The notes: generated from the letters alone by a model not told the origin. DNA of 64,000 nucleotides from Microcebus murinus (GCF_040939455.1 NC_134109.1:31513501-31577500); one strand, 5' to 3'; shown: positions 36,270 to 48,042, counted from the stretch's first letter. Translations and numbers: made by a program.

Positions 36270-36475
36270 GTGGCTAAGAACAATAAAGTCAGAATGCCTA
36301 GATTCAAATCTGTTTCCTCTATTAGTCACAATAACTCTCTTAGCCTCAGTTTCCTCATCTGTACAATGAGGATAGTAACCATACTGTCTTTGTAGAGCAA
36401 AGGTGTAAGAATGAGAATAGACAAAGTGCCTGACACTTTGCAAGTCCTCAGTAAACACTGGCTGCTGTTGCTGTT
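36270..36475 (-). mobile_element. MIR, antisense
   Basis: GCCTCAGTTTCCTCATCTGTAC and GTGCCTGACACTTTGCAAG with CTCAGTAAACACTGGCTG give the reversed core and 5' end. Confidence 0.88.
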
Positions 36476-36479
36476 CAAT

Positions 36480-36615
36480 CATTAATAAGACCTCAGCCGC
36501 AGGGACCTTAGAGTTCATCCAGTTCCAGTCTCATTTGACAGATGGCAAACTAAGGTCCAAGGAAGTTAAAGGATATGACCAGGGCCCCCAGCCGGTTAGT
36601 GACAGAGTTGGAGAT
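36480..36615 (+). mobile_element. MIR-like fragment
   Basis: GGACCTTAGAGTTCATCCAG, CAGATGGCAAACTAAGGTCC and AGTTAAAGGATATGACC; same form as the copy near 33.95 kb. Confidence 0.6.
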
Positions 36616-36734
36616 GGGCCCTTTGGTGCTGCCGTTTTATATGTAGCCACACCAGGTAAACCTACCAGGCAGTTGTCAACCCCTCAAGGCAATACCAGTG
36701 GATCATCAAGAATGACACCTGTGTATCCCACATC

Positions 36735-37140
36735 ATAGCACGTGCACAACAAATATTTAAGTAATGAATGGATGAGGCCATATAGGGTGGTTAGGTGTTC
36801 TGTGCACAAGTGGAGGTAGTCAGGAAACACTACCCAGGGGAGGTGATGTTTAACTGATTCCTAAAGGATGTGCCTAGTGGGAAAAAAAAATAAGAAGAGG
36901 GGAAAAAAAGCAGGTACCAAATATAAGTGGATCAGAGTACCATGAGAGCACACACAATACTCCTGGAGGAGGCTGGAGGCAGGGGCTAAGCCAAGGGGTT
37001 TCAACCTTATCCTGAAAAGCACATGGTGCTTGCAAGGGTTCCAAACAGCGCTATTACAAGACCAAATTCATACAAGAAGATCACCATGGCAGGGATCTTA
37101 GAGGATTGGGGGAGCAGAAGTGCTGTGGGGCCAAGTGATA
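36735..37140 (+). repeat. Ancient repeat (family not resolved)
   Basis: ATGAGGCCATATAGGGTGGTTAGG, GGGGAGGTGATGTTTAACTG, GGATGTGCCTAGTGGG and CAACCTTATCCTGAAAAGCAC belong to the same form as 16.9 kb. Confidence 0.5.
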
Positions 37141-37164
37141 AAGTATGTTCAGCATTTTTTCATC

Positions 37165-37700
37165 AAAGTAGAGCTCATTGGAAGGCAACCTGATAATATC
37201 TGTCCCCAAAATGCACATATTCTCTGACCTATCAATTCCGTTTCTAGAATCTGTCCTTGGAAATCACATTTCCAATGACATATATGAAGGATATTCACTG
37301 CCTGGTTTGTAAAGGCATAAGATTGGAGCAACCTAAGTTCATCAAACGGGGACTAGTGAAATAAGTTACAGTACGCTCAAAAGAATACCAGTGGTTTCAA
37401 AAGAACAGTGTAGTTTAATCTGTGCTAATACAGAATGACTTCTAAAATTAGTACATGTAGAAAATCATTTACATGTATGTATGTATTTTTAAAAGACACA
37501 CACACACATATATACCTATATGCACTGAAAATTCCTCTGGAATGATGCACAAGAAATTGATAACTAACAACTGCCTTCAGGGAGAAGAACTGAGTGGTTA
37601 ACAGGGAAGGAGAAAAACATTTTTCACTGCATATATTCCCTTTTAATCTCCTTTAGTGCTGTATTTTGTACAAATATTACCTATTTAGACAAAATATAAA
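37165..37700 (+). mobile_element. Old L1 3'UTR fragment
   Basis: CCAATTCCGTTTCTAGAATCTG-like motif near 37235, GCAACCTAAGTTCATCAAACGGGG, AAATCATTTACATGTATG and TTTGTACAAATATTACC are L1M-type 3' sequences. A short CA/TA microsatellite sits at about 37497-37520. Confidence 0.8.
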
Positions 37701-37789
37701 GTTAACGTAACAAGGCCTTCCTGTAGACTGCCTATCTCCTCCCTCAACAAACTGGCATTCAAATAAACCTCAAGAACCTGATTGTTCCT

Positions 37790-38085
37790 GCTGCCATCAA
37801 TAGTCAGTTCAAGGCCACAGCACAAGGGTCACCTCCTGGAGGAATTCTTTCCTGACACTTCATACCACACCCACCCCCAGCAGAAATGACCCCTTCTTAC
37901 CCAGCTATGACTGTACCTTTAACAGGTTATTACATCTGTTTGTTTATCTGTCTCACCTCACTAGGCTAAGAGTTCCTTGAAGGTAAGGACTGTGAATTAC
38001 TCAACTTGGAATCTTCAACAGCAAGCACGGGGCCTGGCATCTGACAGGCAGGGAGCAAATGTTTGCCAAACTCATGAATACTGTA
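37790..38085 (+). mobile_element. L2 3' end, well preserved
   Basis: GGAGGAATTCTTTCCTGACAC, GCTAAGAGTTCCTTGAAGG, GGGGCCTGGCATCTGACAGG and GAGCAAATGTTTGCCAAACTCATGAAT are successive L2 3'UTR landmarks in order. Confidence 0.8.
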
Positions 38086-38396
38086 GGGAGGAGCCAAGAC
38101 AGGACTGGGTAGAAGAAGATGTTCGTTTATGAGCTCCTGATTTGTTCCATTTTTAACAGAAACAGTTGGCTCCTCCCTTACTGCTTAAGCAGCTATCTGA
38201 GTCAAGGTCAAGGGACTGACTCTACCATGTAGCCTAAGACCTGATCAAGTACAGAGGGGGTGATGGAAATGGAGGCTTTACAAAGAAAAAAGAGAAATGG
38301 AGGGTAGTTAATGGAGTGTTTACACTAAAGGCTAAGCCAGGGGTTGTTGCTTCAATAATAATACAGAGGAAAACTAACCCTCAAAAGCCCAGAGTA

Positions 38397-38526
38397 GGCC
38401 TGGCGCTGTGGCTTACACTGTAATCCTAGCACTCTGGGAGACCAAAGCGAGAGGATAACCTGAGGTCAGGAGATCAAGACCAGCCTGAGCCAGAGTGGGA
38501 CTCCTCTCTACCAAAAATAGAAAAAG
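38397..38526 (+). mobile_element. Alu left monomer (or truncated Alu) abutting a second Alu
   Basis: GGCCTGGCGCTGTGGCTTACAC through CTCTACCAAAAATAGAAAAA is one left arm with its linker. The next element begins at once, so either this is the 5' half of an Alu hit in its A-rich linker by another Alu, or a free left arm. Confidence 0.85.
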
Positions 38527-38827
38527 GCCAGGTGAGGTGTCTCACACCTGTAATTCTAGCAACTCTGGGAGGCTGAGGCAGAAGGACTGCTTAAGGTCAG
38601 GAGTTCGAGACCAGCCTGAGCAGGAGACTCCATCTCTACAAAAATAATAATAATAATAGAAAAATTAGCCAGATGTGGTGGTGTGTACTTGCAGTACCAG
38701 CTACTCGGGAGGCTGAGGCAGGAGGATTGCTTGAGCCCAGGAGTGAGGATGCAGTGAGCTACAATGATGCCACTGCACTCTACCTGAGGCGACAGAGCAA
38801 GACTCTGTTTCAAAAAAAAAAACAAAA
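38527..38827 (+). mobile_element. Alu, full length, with (AAT)n linker
   Basis: GGCCAGGTGAGGTGTCTCACACC to an A-rich tail with a C interruption. The linker carries ATAATAATAATAATA in place of the lemur block, suggesting an older subfamily with microsatellite growth. Confidence 0.9.
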
Positions 38828-39664
38828 ACAAAAGATAAAAAACCCAGGGTATCACCCAGAGCAGAAGAACCCAGCTACTATGGAGAGAGGCTCACACCAT
38901 AAATCTAGTAATTTTAAGAAATGATATGTTTTGAGCAAAAAACAAAATCTGTCCTTGGATTGTAACCTTAGCATACCAAATGAAAAGCAAAATATTTCAG
39001 AACAAATTAAACTAGGTCTTCATTATCCCTAGAGAAATACTGACACAAAAACTTTCACTTCAGTATTCCTTTAGTACTAATATGTTAGTGACCACTTCTA
39101 ATTCTAAAAAAAATTATCACTAAAGAGGAACCTGGAACCAGGCCTCATGTTCAAAGCTAGCACTCACCCACCCTCACAAGGAATATGGCATCTAAACTTA
39201 GAGGTGTGACAGACAGAGGGCCTGCCACAGACCTAGCCCTGCCTCTCCATCAGCCAGCGTTATCTGGCTTCCGTTTCCACATCCAAAAAAGGCTCTGAGG
39301 TTCTAAGGTCTCTCCCAGCCACAGAATTATTCACCACTTCCACCCTTCTCTTCTTGTAACCCATCTGTTCCGCCGGTAGCCAGCTTTCCCCTCCAAAACA
39401 CAGGGTGAGGAGGAGTCATGGAAAACCAGCATTCACTCTTCTGATTTTCTTTCTTGGGAAAGAGTGCTGTTGCCCCAACAGCTTGTGGTAGCAGGAGGCC
39501 CTCTAAGCTGGACTGTCAGCCTCATGGGACAGGGGCAGGCCTCTCCCACCTCTGTGAACCCAGAATATCAAAAACTGGGTGACTGTACCCTGCTGAATGT
39601 AATGTCACAGACACTCATTTCCTGTCTGTAAATTCCTCCAATGAGGAAGAACTCTGCCCTCAAG

Positions 39665-39850
39665 CCATGGCTCTGACCTGAGGGAAGCCACTTACCTCAT
39701 CTCTGCCTCTCTTTCCTCATTTGTAAAATAGGGCTATTACTGGTACTTGCTTTGACTATCCCAGTAGGCTATGGTAAGGCTCAAAAGGGACAAAATACTA
39801 GGAAATGCTCAGTAAACTAGAAAGACCCAGGGCTTCTATTTATAGTCTTA
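39665..39850 (-). mobile_element. MIR, antisense
   Basis: CTGCCTCTCTTTCCTCATTTG, AAATAGGGCTATTACTGG and GGCTATGGTAAGGCTCAAAAG. Confidence 0.75.
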
Positions 39851-40639
39851 GCCAAAAGCCAAAGACAGCAAAGGGCTATCTGAGAAAAGATGACAAGGCA
39901 GGCAGGCTTCTGGTCCTAAGAACCTGCAACCTAAGCCCATGGTTCACAGGGTTTACTTGTTTATTGCCCTAGATGCTTTCGGGTTAACCCAAGAGCCCAC
40001 TAAGATTAAAGATACCCTAGAGTCTCCTTCAAAAACAGCTCCTGGCTTAGGGAGGCAGCAGCAGCAGGTGGGACCAGCCACGAAGGAACCGGAGCACCCT
40101 GTTCCCTAGGCAACCTCTAGGTCTGAGCCCTCCCCAGCCCATGACACCTGCTGAGAATGCCACAGTCCTGCTAGAGATGCGAGCTTATCCTACACTCTAT
40201 GAGCTCTCCTCTGTAGAGGGGCAAGAGGGGCCTGACTCAGTCAGGCTTGGCTCCCAGGTGCTGGATAGGTGAAGTCAGACTCAAGTTTACATGTAATTTT
40301 TAGAGCAAATTATTTCCTAAACCATGGCTCCTCTGTCCATTAGTTAGGAAAGGGAACTGAGAAGATAAAACCAACATAAATCCTTTTCTTGCCTTGGACT
40401 AATCGAGAAAGGGGATGGTGGCAGTAGTGGTGAGAGTCTAGAACAAGAGAGTTTACTCCTTTGATTAATCATCTTCACCAACCCCATGCTGCCATGTGAT
40501 GGGTGAGGACAAAGAACAGTTCTAGAAGCATGAACACAATTTAACCAGCTAATTATACTTCAGGGTATAATGATAATAAGTTCTAACACTTTGAAGTCCA
40601 AAGTTCCCCAGAGAAGTATGGTAAGAGAAGTGACTAACC

Positions 40640-41310
40640 AGGCCAAAGTTACCCAGGCCTTCCCTTACCTCTCTTCCCTTCAATGCCTCCCCTTCAGACT
40701 CCCACTCACCCAGAAGTGGCCAGACTACAGCATCAAAAGATACCTAAACATGTATCAGATCTCAATGCCTCCTACTCCACCTGCCCCCAAAAAGATAAAA
40801 TTAAATTACTTAAGAGATGGCTTCTGCTTTCTCCCCCTATGGCTCCATGGATCCTTCCAATCCTACTAACCTCTCTATCCTGCCCTCTCCTTCGAGCCAC
40901 TAACACTCTCGGCACTTCAATAGCCACAAATTCTTCTATTGGACTTCAAGATCTTTGCCCACAAGAATGTTACCGTATCCATTTTCTTTTAATCTCTAGC
41001 TCCTAGTCCAAACAGCACAAACATCAAACTTTTGTTAAAATTTCACCCCCTCCAAATCATATGAATTACCCTCAGCTTTCCTCTTATGCCAGCTAAGCCA
41101 CTGTAGAGCCTCAGAGGTCCTTCTGAATCGCTTTGATATGCCTTGTGCCTTTGTCTTGCTTCCCTAGAATTGTTCACCAGACCCTCGGGGTATCACACTG
41201 CCCCCACCCCCACATTGTTCCCAAAGCTTCAGACAATGGGAACACCAGCATACACACTACCCTATCCTGAAGCCTTCTCTTCAACAATCTCCAGTGTTCC
41301 TCTTCTAGAA
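40640..41310 (+). mobile_element. L2-like fossil
   Basis: A long pyrimidine-rich stretch with GCTTCCCTAGAATTGTTCACC, CCTGAAGCCTTCTCTTCAACAATC and similar L2 3' motifs. Decayed, with boundaries uncertain. Confidence 0.45.
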
Positions 41311-41314
41311 CCCA

Positions 41315-41465
41315 ACAGCAGAATGACTGTAGCAGGGACCTGTCCTGCCTTAGGTCCCAGCTCCATTGCTAAATAGTGGATTGGCCTCAGGCAAGTCAGC
41401 CAGTCTTCCTGGTGCTCAGCGCTGAACTTGGATGATCCCCAAAGGCCCTTTCAGTTCTAAGAAAT
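41315..41465 (-). mobile_element. MIR-like fragment, antisense
   Basis: TAGTGGATTGGCCTCAGGCAAGTC, CCTGGTGCTCAGCGCTGAAC and GATGATCCCCAAAGGCCC. Confidence 0.55.
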
Positions 41466-41894
41466 CTGGAATGTCTTCTGGGGGAATAGGAGGACCCAAA
41501 AGTATTTCCTCTAAAAACGTAAGTCAACAAAAGTTCTGACGGGAAGAAGTGGTAAATCTAACCTCACTGTTCTGCCTGAGTGGCCCTTTCTCCTACATCT
41601 TCCGAGACTGATGCCCAGCATCTACCACCCTTCCCCTGCACTGCAGCAAACACAGAACAATCCACTTCCCCATTTAGAGCTTAATCCATCCATCAGCACA
41701 TTTGTATGGGCCATCCCATCATACACAGTGTTCCTAAAGGGCCTTCCAAAAATAACAAACATCTAACAAAAAAACCTGGTCTCCACACAGGATCACTGCA
41801 GAGCTACAGGGGCCCAGAGAGAAAGAGAAAAAGATGCAAGAGAGAAGGGCAGAGAGAACAAAAGACAGGACAGAAAAATGAGAGAGGAGGTAGA

Positions 41895-42095
41895 GCCCCT
41901 GTAAGCTGGAACTCCGTCTGCCATAAATTCCGGAACTGAAGGCAGGAAACCACTTTTCTAGTCCCAGCTTCACCAATGACTGATGGGCATGGGCTTACCT
42001 TGAGCAAACCCTCACTTCCCATGCCTCTGCTTCCTCATTGGTTAAATGAGAAACACTTCAACTAAATATCTCTTGGGGAGCCTGGGATTGTGAAA
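41895..42095 (-). mobile_element. MIR, antisense
   Basis: CAGCTTCACCAATGACTGATGG, TTACCTTGAGCAAACCCTCAC and TCTGCTTCCTCATTGGTTAAATGAG. Confidence 0.75.
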
Positions 42096-42130
42096 AGATT
42101 CTGGCAGATATCATTAACTGGTACTCCAAG

Positions 42131-42556
42131 GCTGTAGTCCCCAAGCTCCGGGCCAAGGACAGGTACCAGTCCTGGCCTGTTAGGAACCAGGTTGCACAGC
42201 AGGAGGTGAGTGGTGGGCAAGGGAGCAGCCCATCCCTTACATCACTGCCTGAGCTCCGTCTCCTGTCAGATCAGCAGCATTAGATTCTCATAGGAGTTCG
42301 AACCCTACTATAAACTGCACGTGCGAGGGATCTAGGTGTGCACTCCTTATGAGAATCTAATGCCTGATGATCTGAGGTGGTGATGCTAGTGCTGGGGAGC
42401 AGCTGCAAATACAGACTATCATTAGCAGAGAGGTTTGACTGCATGATAAATGTAACGCACTTGAATCATCCTGAAATCCTCCCCTCCCCACAGTCCATGG
42501 AAAAATTATCTTCCATGAAACCAGGCCCTGGCACCAAAAATGTTGGGGACCGCTGC
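42131..42556. mobile_element. Complete hAT-like non-autonomous element
   Basis: GTAGTCCCCAAGCTCCGGGCC at the left and AAAATGTTGGGGACCGCTG at the right are inverted ends about 425 bp apart. Inside, ATTAGATTCTCATAGGAG and CTCCTTATGAGAATCTAAT form a second, internal inverted pair (about 42280 and 42345), so the element could fold as a long hairpin. A second, partial copy lies near 59.6 kb. Confidence 0.82.
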
Positions 42557-42700
42557 TCGAGGGCAAGTTATTTTCAGTTTCTGTCTATAATCTGGATGAA
42601 TAATACTCACCTCACTGGGTTGCTGTGAGGTGGAAATAAGATAAACCTTAGAGACTAGGACAGTGTCTGAAACCGTAGGCACTCAAATTTGTGCTGGGTA
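42557..42700 (-). mobile_element. MIR, antisense (resumes after the hAT insertion)
   Basis: GGGCAAGTTATTTTCAGTTTC, CACCTCACTGGGTTGCTGTGAGG and GGACAGTGTCTGAAACCG. Together with 41895-42095 it may show the hAT element landing within MIR-rich sequence. Confidence 0.7.
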
Positions 42701-42904
42701 AGGCCCCTTCCTACTGTGACAGGCTGTTACTGAGTCCCACTAGACTCCCACAGGGCACCATTTCAGCTGGTTTGGAAACATATCCTGAAACTAGGCAAAA
42801 TACAATGTTAGTCTAGACAAAAGAACAGCCAACAGGTTAAACAAGTGAACCTCCCAGGTGCTGTCCCAACAAATTCTAAAAATATTTTTAATTTTTTAAT
42901 TTTT

Positions 42905-43245
<341 letters not shown>

Positions 43246-43619
43246 TCTAAAAATATTTTTTAAGGTACCTATTTAATATTGCCCCCTCCCCAAATTAAAT
43301 AACTATGTTTGTGACTATACTAAAATAATGTTAGTGTCTGGGGGACCTAGGGAACACACACATACACACTTTTACCTCATTAAATAGGGGGTATTAGCCC
43401 CACTTTACAGAAAAATGGAATCCAAGAGGCCTAGAAGTCTTTCCTCCCCCTGCTTCCCTACTGAAAAGGGCTCTATGCTCTTTGTTTTCAAAACTTAGTT
43501 CCTTTAGCTTCGGGAAAACTTCTCCTGACTTCAGCCCACAGGCACAGAGGCTCCTCTAAGGCCCCAGCATCACTGCCTGGATCCTGAAAAGGACAGCCAA
43601 CCATACCCCTCCACAAAGC

Positions 43620-43730
43620 CCATTTTGCAGGCTGCATTTACCACAGGCAACTAATTCCCGCACAGACCACCAATTCTCTGTGCCCAAAAGTGCTCAACAA
43701 ATACTGTTGAATGAAAGGGGAAAAAAGATA
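43620..43730 (+). mobile_element. L2 tail fragment
   Basis: Ends with GTGCTCAACAAATACTGTTGAATGAAAGG, the characteristic L2 3' terminus. Confidence 0.65.
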
Positions 43731-44024
43731 AACTCAGAAGACATAATTTGTGTAGAAAATACAAATCTGCAAAGTAGCAGCAGATATAAAACAGGAGGGG
43801 ACAAGGTATATAATCCCGAAGTTTCGGCCAGGTAGATGATTGGCAAAAGTGGCTGTAACTGGTTCCAAGATCCCAGAGATATATCTCATGTGTCATCACA
43901 TCCCTCTGCTTGGTTCCCATCAGAGCTAAGTGGGGCGAGCTTCTGTACCCTCTCGGCAAATAGAGTCCAGGAAGCCGATTTGCTAAATCTGACTTCTTAG
44001 GGCTCTGTGTTTCCAGTGACTATA

Positions 44025-44400
44025 CTGCAATTCAGCAAATATTTACTGGCTGTCTTCTGTGCAAGGCCTGGGTGATCACAGAGATGAAATGGGGCACAGT
44101 TCTTACTCTCAAGGAATTCACAATCTACGTGAGAGGAATTATATGTTTATCCACATAACACTGTCAAATTGTTACTAGGGCCCAAAAGAAGGTTTTTTTA
44201 AAAAATGCTATGAGAACACAGAGGAGACAGGAACAAAGACTTCTGACAGGAGTAGGGGAGAAGTAAAAGAGAAAGCTTTGAACTGAACCTTGAACTCATG
44301 CACCCATTTAGTGAGCTACCAGGACAGTGTTTTGCATGCATAGTGCTGCTTACAAAGAAAGATAAAGCAATGGGAGAACAATTCACCAAAAGGACAAGGA
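44025..44400 (+). repeat. Ancient repeat (family not resolved)
   Basis: CAGCAAATATTTACTGGCTG, GGGCACAGTTCTTACTCTCAAGG, AATTCACAATCTACGTGAG and AGCTTTGAACTGAACCTTG. Confidence 0.55.
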
Positions 44401-45049
44401 CGGGGTGGTAGGGAGGTGACTGATAATCTCATGATTTTGTCTGCCTAGAACCACTAAATACTGCTATCTGGTAACAGCAAACAAATATTTGTCTGTACAC
44501 CTTTATTCAAGGGGATGTTTAGGAGCTAAACTTTGGTATTCACAGTACTCAAAGTTGTGCAGGAAACACCTCCTCCAGGTCAAAAATAGCAAACCCAAGA
44601 GAACTGGCTGGTGCAGTCATGTTTACTTTTTACCATCTCCGTGGAAAAGGCCCCCAAGTGGGATGGTATAAACAGGTCTGTGTCACTTCCTGGTTCTCAG
44701 GCCTTCTGCTACATTCCCAGTCAGTCTGGGAAGACTGCCTATTTAAAAATAAACTTTAAAAATTCACCCAAAACCCCAGCCCTAAACCACCCTTCCCTCT
44801 GTTTCATTCAATTTCACTGAAATTAAAAGGAGAGAGCACGAAATGAAACAAAAATGACCACAGAGAATGAATCCTCAGGTCAAAACAAAAAATATGTGCT
44901 CAACTGAGCTCAATCAAGGGCAAGAAACTTGGATTCTCCTTGTGTCTTCATCTTTAAGTGGAAAAAGTAACCTTGAGCGAGCGAGCTGCTTCATCCCTCC
45001 ACACAACAGCTACTGCAACGTACTCTTAATTCCCATGCAGATATCCAGA

Positions 45050-45235
45050 TGTTCTGGACTTCAGTTCCCTTATCCATAAAATGGCACTAATAATACCTAT
45101 CTCACAGGGCTATTTTAAGTGTTATATGTGGAAATGTGTATTAAGCACTTAGCATACGTCTGGCACTTAGTAAGTCATTAAAAATGGTAGTTACTGTTAT
45201 AGTCATGGCTATTTACCATTACTATTATCATTATC
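45050..45235 (-). mobile_element. MIR, antisense
   Basis: CTTCAGTTCCCTTATCCATAAAATGGC, ACCTATCTCACAGGGCTATTTTAAG and GCATACGTCTGGCACTTAGTAAG. Confidence 0.88.
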
Positions 45236-45732
45236 TGAAAACGTACAGCTGAACTAAATGATCTCTACTTGAAGAGCTTCTCTGGCTCCAAAGCCTGATT
45301 CTTTAAGTCACTTTCTCCTTTTTTCTTTCTTTCTTTTTTGTTTTTTAGCGGGCTGGACAGCAAGAAAAGGGAGAGAAATTTGGCAAAGCACACATCGTCA
45401 GCCTTTACGTCAGAAACACTTATGATACAATTAGGAAATCCTTCAGTGAGTGAAATGGGGCATATTACTATCCTATTTCTTACATTAAACCCTTAGCACA
45501 GTGGCAAGTTCACCCACAAAACACTGCCTGCACTCCCATGAGCACTGAGAACAACACCTGCCCCCCTCCACCACCAGCACAATTTGACTTCACTGACCCT
45601 CATCTTTAACTGTATAGGCAAATTTCCCAGCAGCTCTTTAGAGCACCCTAAAAGATAGCACAAGTGGCCCATCTATCCATTTCTAATAATGACTAATTCT
45701 TCCACAAAGTATTTCTGTTTAAAAAGAATCTT

Positions 45733-45885
45733 CCTGGTCAGGTGTGATGGCTCTCTCCTGTAACCCTAGCAATTTGGGAGGCTGAGGTGGAGGATCACTT
45801 GAGACCAGGAGTTTGACATCAGCCTGAGCAACATAGTGAGACCCTGTCTCTACAAACAAATTTGCTAGAAAAATTAGCAAATTCG
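45733..45885 (+). mobile_element. Free left Alu arm-like (FLAM/old Alu half)
   Basis: TCAGGTGTGATGGCTCTCTCCTG through GAGACCCTGTCTCTAC, then AAATTTGCTAGAAAAATTAG. Only one arm is present and it is strongly diverged, so it belongs to the oldest primate layer. Confidence 0.8.
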
Positions 45886-46019
45886 ATAAAATGTATTTTT
45901 CCAGAATGGAAGAATATTCCTTGGGCAGATGATAAGAATAACTCAAGAAGTCAGAGTTACTCAGTTCTTAGCTAAGCAATCCAGCCCAGGACAGCAAAAT
46001 CTCTTCCTCATTAAGCACC

Positions 46020-46215
46020 CTGGGCTGTCACCCCATTCAGAGTCCGGCCTGGGGCTCTATACATCTTGGAGGGCTCATTAATGTGGTAATTCATTAGTCC
46101 ATGCATGTTGATCTGGTCTCCCCACTAAACTGTAAACTCCCTAGAAGGCTGAGGCCCCATTTGTTTTATGCTTCCTTTGTAACCCTGAGACCTACGCACA
46201 TTCAAAATGCAAGAG
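46020..46215 (+). mobile_element. L2 3' fragment
   Basis: CCACTAAACTGTAAACTCCCTAGAAGGCTGAGGCCCC and TTGTAACCCTGAGACC are recognisable L2 3'UTR text. Confidence 0.6.
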
Positions 46216-46261
46216 GTGGCCAAGAGGGTCTCTCCTCCCCAAAATACTCTGCCTGAACCAG

Positions 46262-46384
46262 TAGTTCTCAACTGGGAGCAAGACTTGGCAATGTCTGGAG
46301 GCATTTTTGGTTGTCACAACTTGGGGGGGGGTGGGATGCTACCAATATCTAAGGGGTAGGGCCAGGGATATCAATAAACACTTG
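46262..46384. mobile_element. MER20-like hAT element, left part
   Basis: CAGTAGTTCTCAACTGGGAG, GGCAATGTCTGGAGGCATTTTTGG and GGTTGTCACAACTTGGGGGG are the MER20-type left half. It stops at ATCAATAAACA, where an insertion begins; the right part resumes about 930 bp later. Confidence 0.85.
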
Positions 46385-47309
46385 AGATATATATATTTAT
46401 ATAGAATAGATTATAAATTATATTATAAAATTATATGTTATATATAATATGTTAAGCATAATATATAATAGAATATATATTATTATAATAGAATATAAAT
46501 ATATGTTTCTAAATATGTTTAGAAATATATAGTCTTTATCTTATTTTCTGGCATACTCCTAAAATCCTTAGAATCTCCAAAGTGCTGTCTTTTTTATATG
46601 CTAATGTTGACAAATAACTTCTGGATGGGGCTGGTTGATGGAAAAACCAAGGCAAGATTAGAAGGTTGAGACTTTCAGCTCCACCTCCCCCAACTTTAAG
46701 GGAGGGGAGAAGGGGTGGAAGATCGAGTTGATCATCAATGGTTTAATCAATCATGCCTAGGCCTCCATAAAAACCCAAAAGGACTAGGTTTGGAGGGCTC
46801 CTGGATAGCTGAACACACGGGTGTTCCTTGAGGGCAGCACACCGGGGAGGGCATGGAAGCTCTATACCTCTTCCCCTATACTCACCCTATGCATCTCTTC
46901 ATCTGAATCCTCTGTGATATCTCTTATAATAAACTAGTAAACGTATGTAAATGTTTCCCTGAGTTCTGTGAGCCACTGTAGCAAATTAATCAAACCCAAA
47001 GAGGGGGTTGTGGGAACCCCAACTTGAAGCCAGTGGGTCAGAAGTTCTGGAGGCCTAGACTCACAGCTGGTAGGAAGGAGGGGCCAGTCTTGGGGACTGA
47101 TCCCTCAACCTGTTGGACCTGACACTATCTCCTTTGGGCAGAAAATGCCAGAACTGGATTGGAGGACACATAGCTGGTGTCTGCTGCAGAAGTGAACTCT
47201 TGTTTGTGAGAGAGAAACCCCCACGTTTGGTCACAGAAGTCTTCCTCTGTGTTGATGACTGTTGTGGTGTGACAGCAGAGGAAAAAAACACAGTTTGAGT
47301 TCTTCCACA
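46385..47309 (+). mobile_element. Solo LTR-like insert (endogenous retrovirus class, probably ERVL-like) inside MER20
   Basis: The insert starts with an AT-rich tract (46385-46530). It continues with a TATA-like CCATAAAAACCC (about 46765), a polyadenylation-like signal in TATAATAAACTAG (about 46926) and the string TTCCCTGAGTTCTGTGAGCC known from ancient LTRs. No internal retroviral genes are visible, so it is a solo LTR. The short repeat AAACA on both sides is compatible with a 5-bp target duplication. Exact family not resolved. Confidence 0.65.
46388..46530. repeat. AT-rich low-complexity tract
   Basis: TATAT, TTATAA and ATATAATA blocks with many short palindromes form the left end of the LTR-like insert. 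Confidence 0.85.
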
Positions 47310-47396
47310 AACAACATCCTGCATGCACAGGACAACCCCCCACAACAAAGAATCATTTCGCCCAAAATGTCAATAGTGCTGCAGTTGAGAACCCTG
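47310..47396. mobile_element. MER20-like hAT element, right part
   Basis: CATCCTGCATGCACAGGACA, CCCCCCACAACAAAGAATCA and GTCAATAGTGCTGCAGTTGAGAACCC complete the element begun at 46262. The join between the halves would be close to AAACATCCTG. Confidence 0.85.
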
Positions 47397-47559
47397 ACCT
47401 GAGTGAATACATGTTGCGCTCTAGACGTCAGTAGATCTACCTTAGTTGTACAAGTGGTACAAAAGTCCCCTACACCACTGGAAAGCCTTTTGTCCGGCCC
47501 CCATGTCTGCAAACCAACATGTAGATCCTCTCATGCTGTCCAACTCAGGCTCACAGTCC

Positions 47560-47710
47560 CTCAGAGGAGCTCAGGGACAAAGGCATCTGGCTTTTACCCC
47601 AGCTCTGGGGCTGGCTCTGATTCTGGACATGTCACAAAACTTTTCTGGGCCATTTCCTCCTTGGGAAAAGAGAGGGGTTGGAAAAGACGTTCTTCCAGCT
47701 CTAAAATTCT
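47560..47710 (-). mobile_element. MIR-like fragment, antisense
   Basis: GACATGTCACAAAACTTTTCTGGGCC, GAGAGGGGTTGGAAAAGACG and TTCCAGCTCTAAAATTCTATTTTAA. Its right edge lies about 35 bp before the exon-like block at 47747. Confidence 0.7.
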
Positions 47711-47746
47711 ATTTTAAATGCTAGGTGTGGTCTTATCTATTTACAG

Positions 47747-47859
47747 TGAACCAAAAAGAAAGGGCAAGGAGTATGCAAACCACCTTCTCAAGGACAATGG
47801 CTCTTACACTGTGGAAACCCCACTGGACCAAAGGCAGCTCAGAAAAGCCAGGAGCTCAG
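47747..47859 (+). other. Exon-like block on the plus strand
   Basis: TCTTATCTATTTACAG precedes it and GTAAGAGG follows an exon end CTCAG. The 113-nt body is open in one frame for 37 codons (from EPKRKGKEYANHLLKDNG to LRKARSS). It is antisense to SUSD6. No known protein was recognised. Confidence 0.3.
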
Positions 47860-48042
47860 GTAAGAGGGGCCTGGGAAAAAGCTCTGTGGACAGGGGCTGA
47901 GAGGCCTGCCCAGGCCCTCAGGTTTGAAATATGAAAGTCCTGACCAGCTTCCCCCCTGCCTTCCCCAGGCCAATCTTTTTTTTTTTTCTTATACAGGACA
48001 ATTTTTCCATGGAGGGCCAATCTTTTTAATGAAGTTTTAAAA

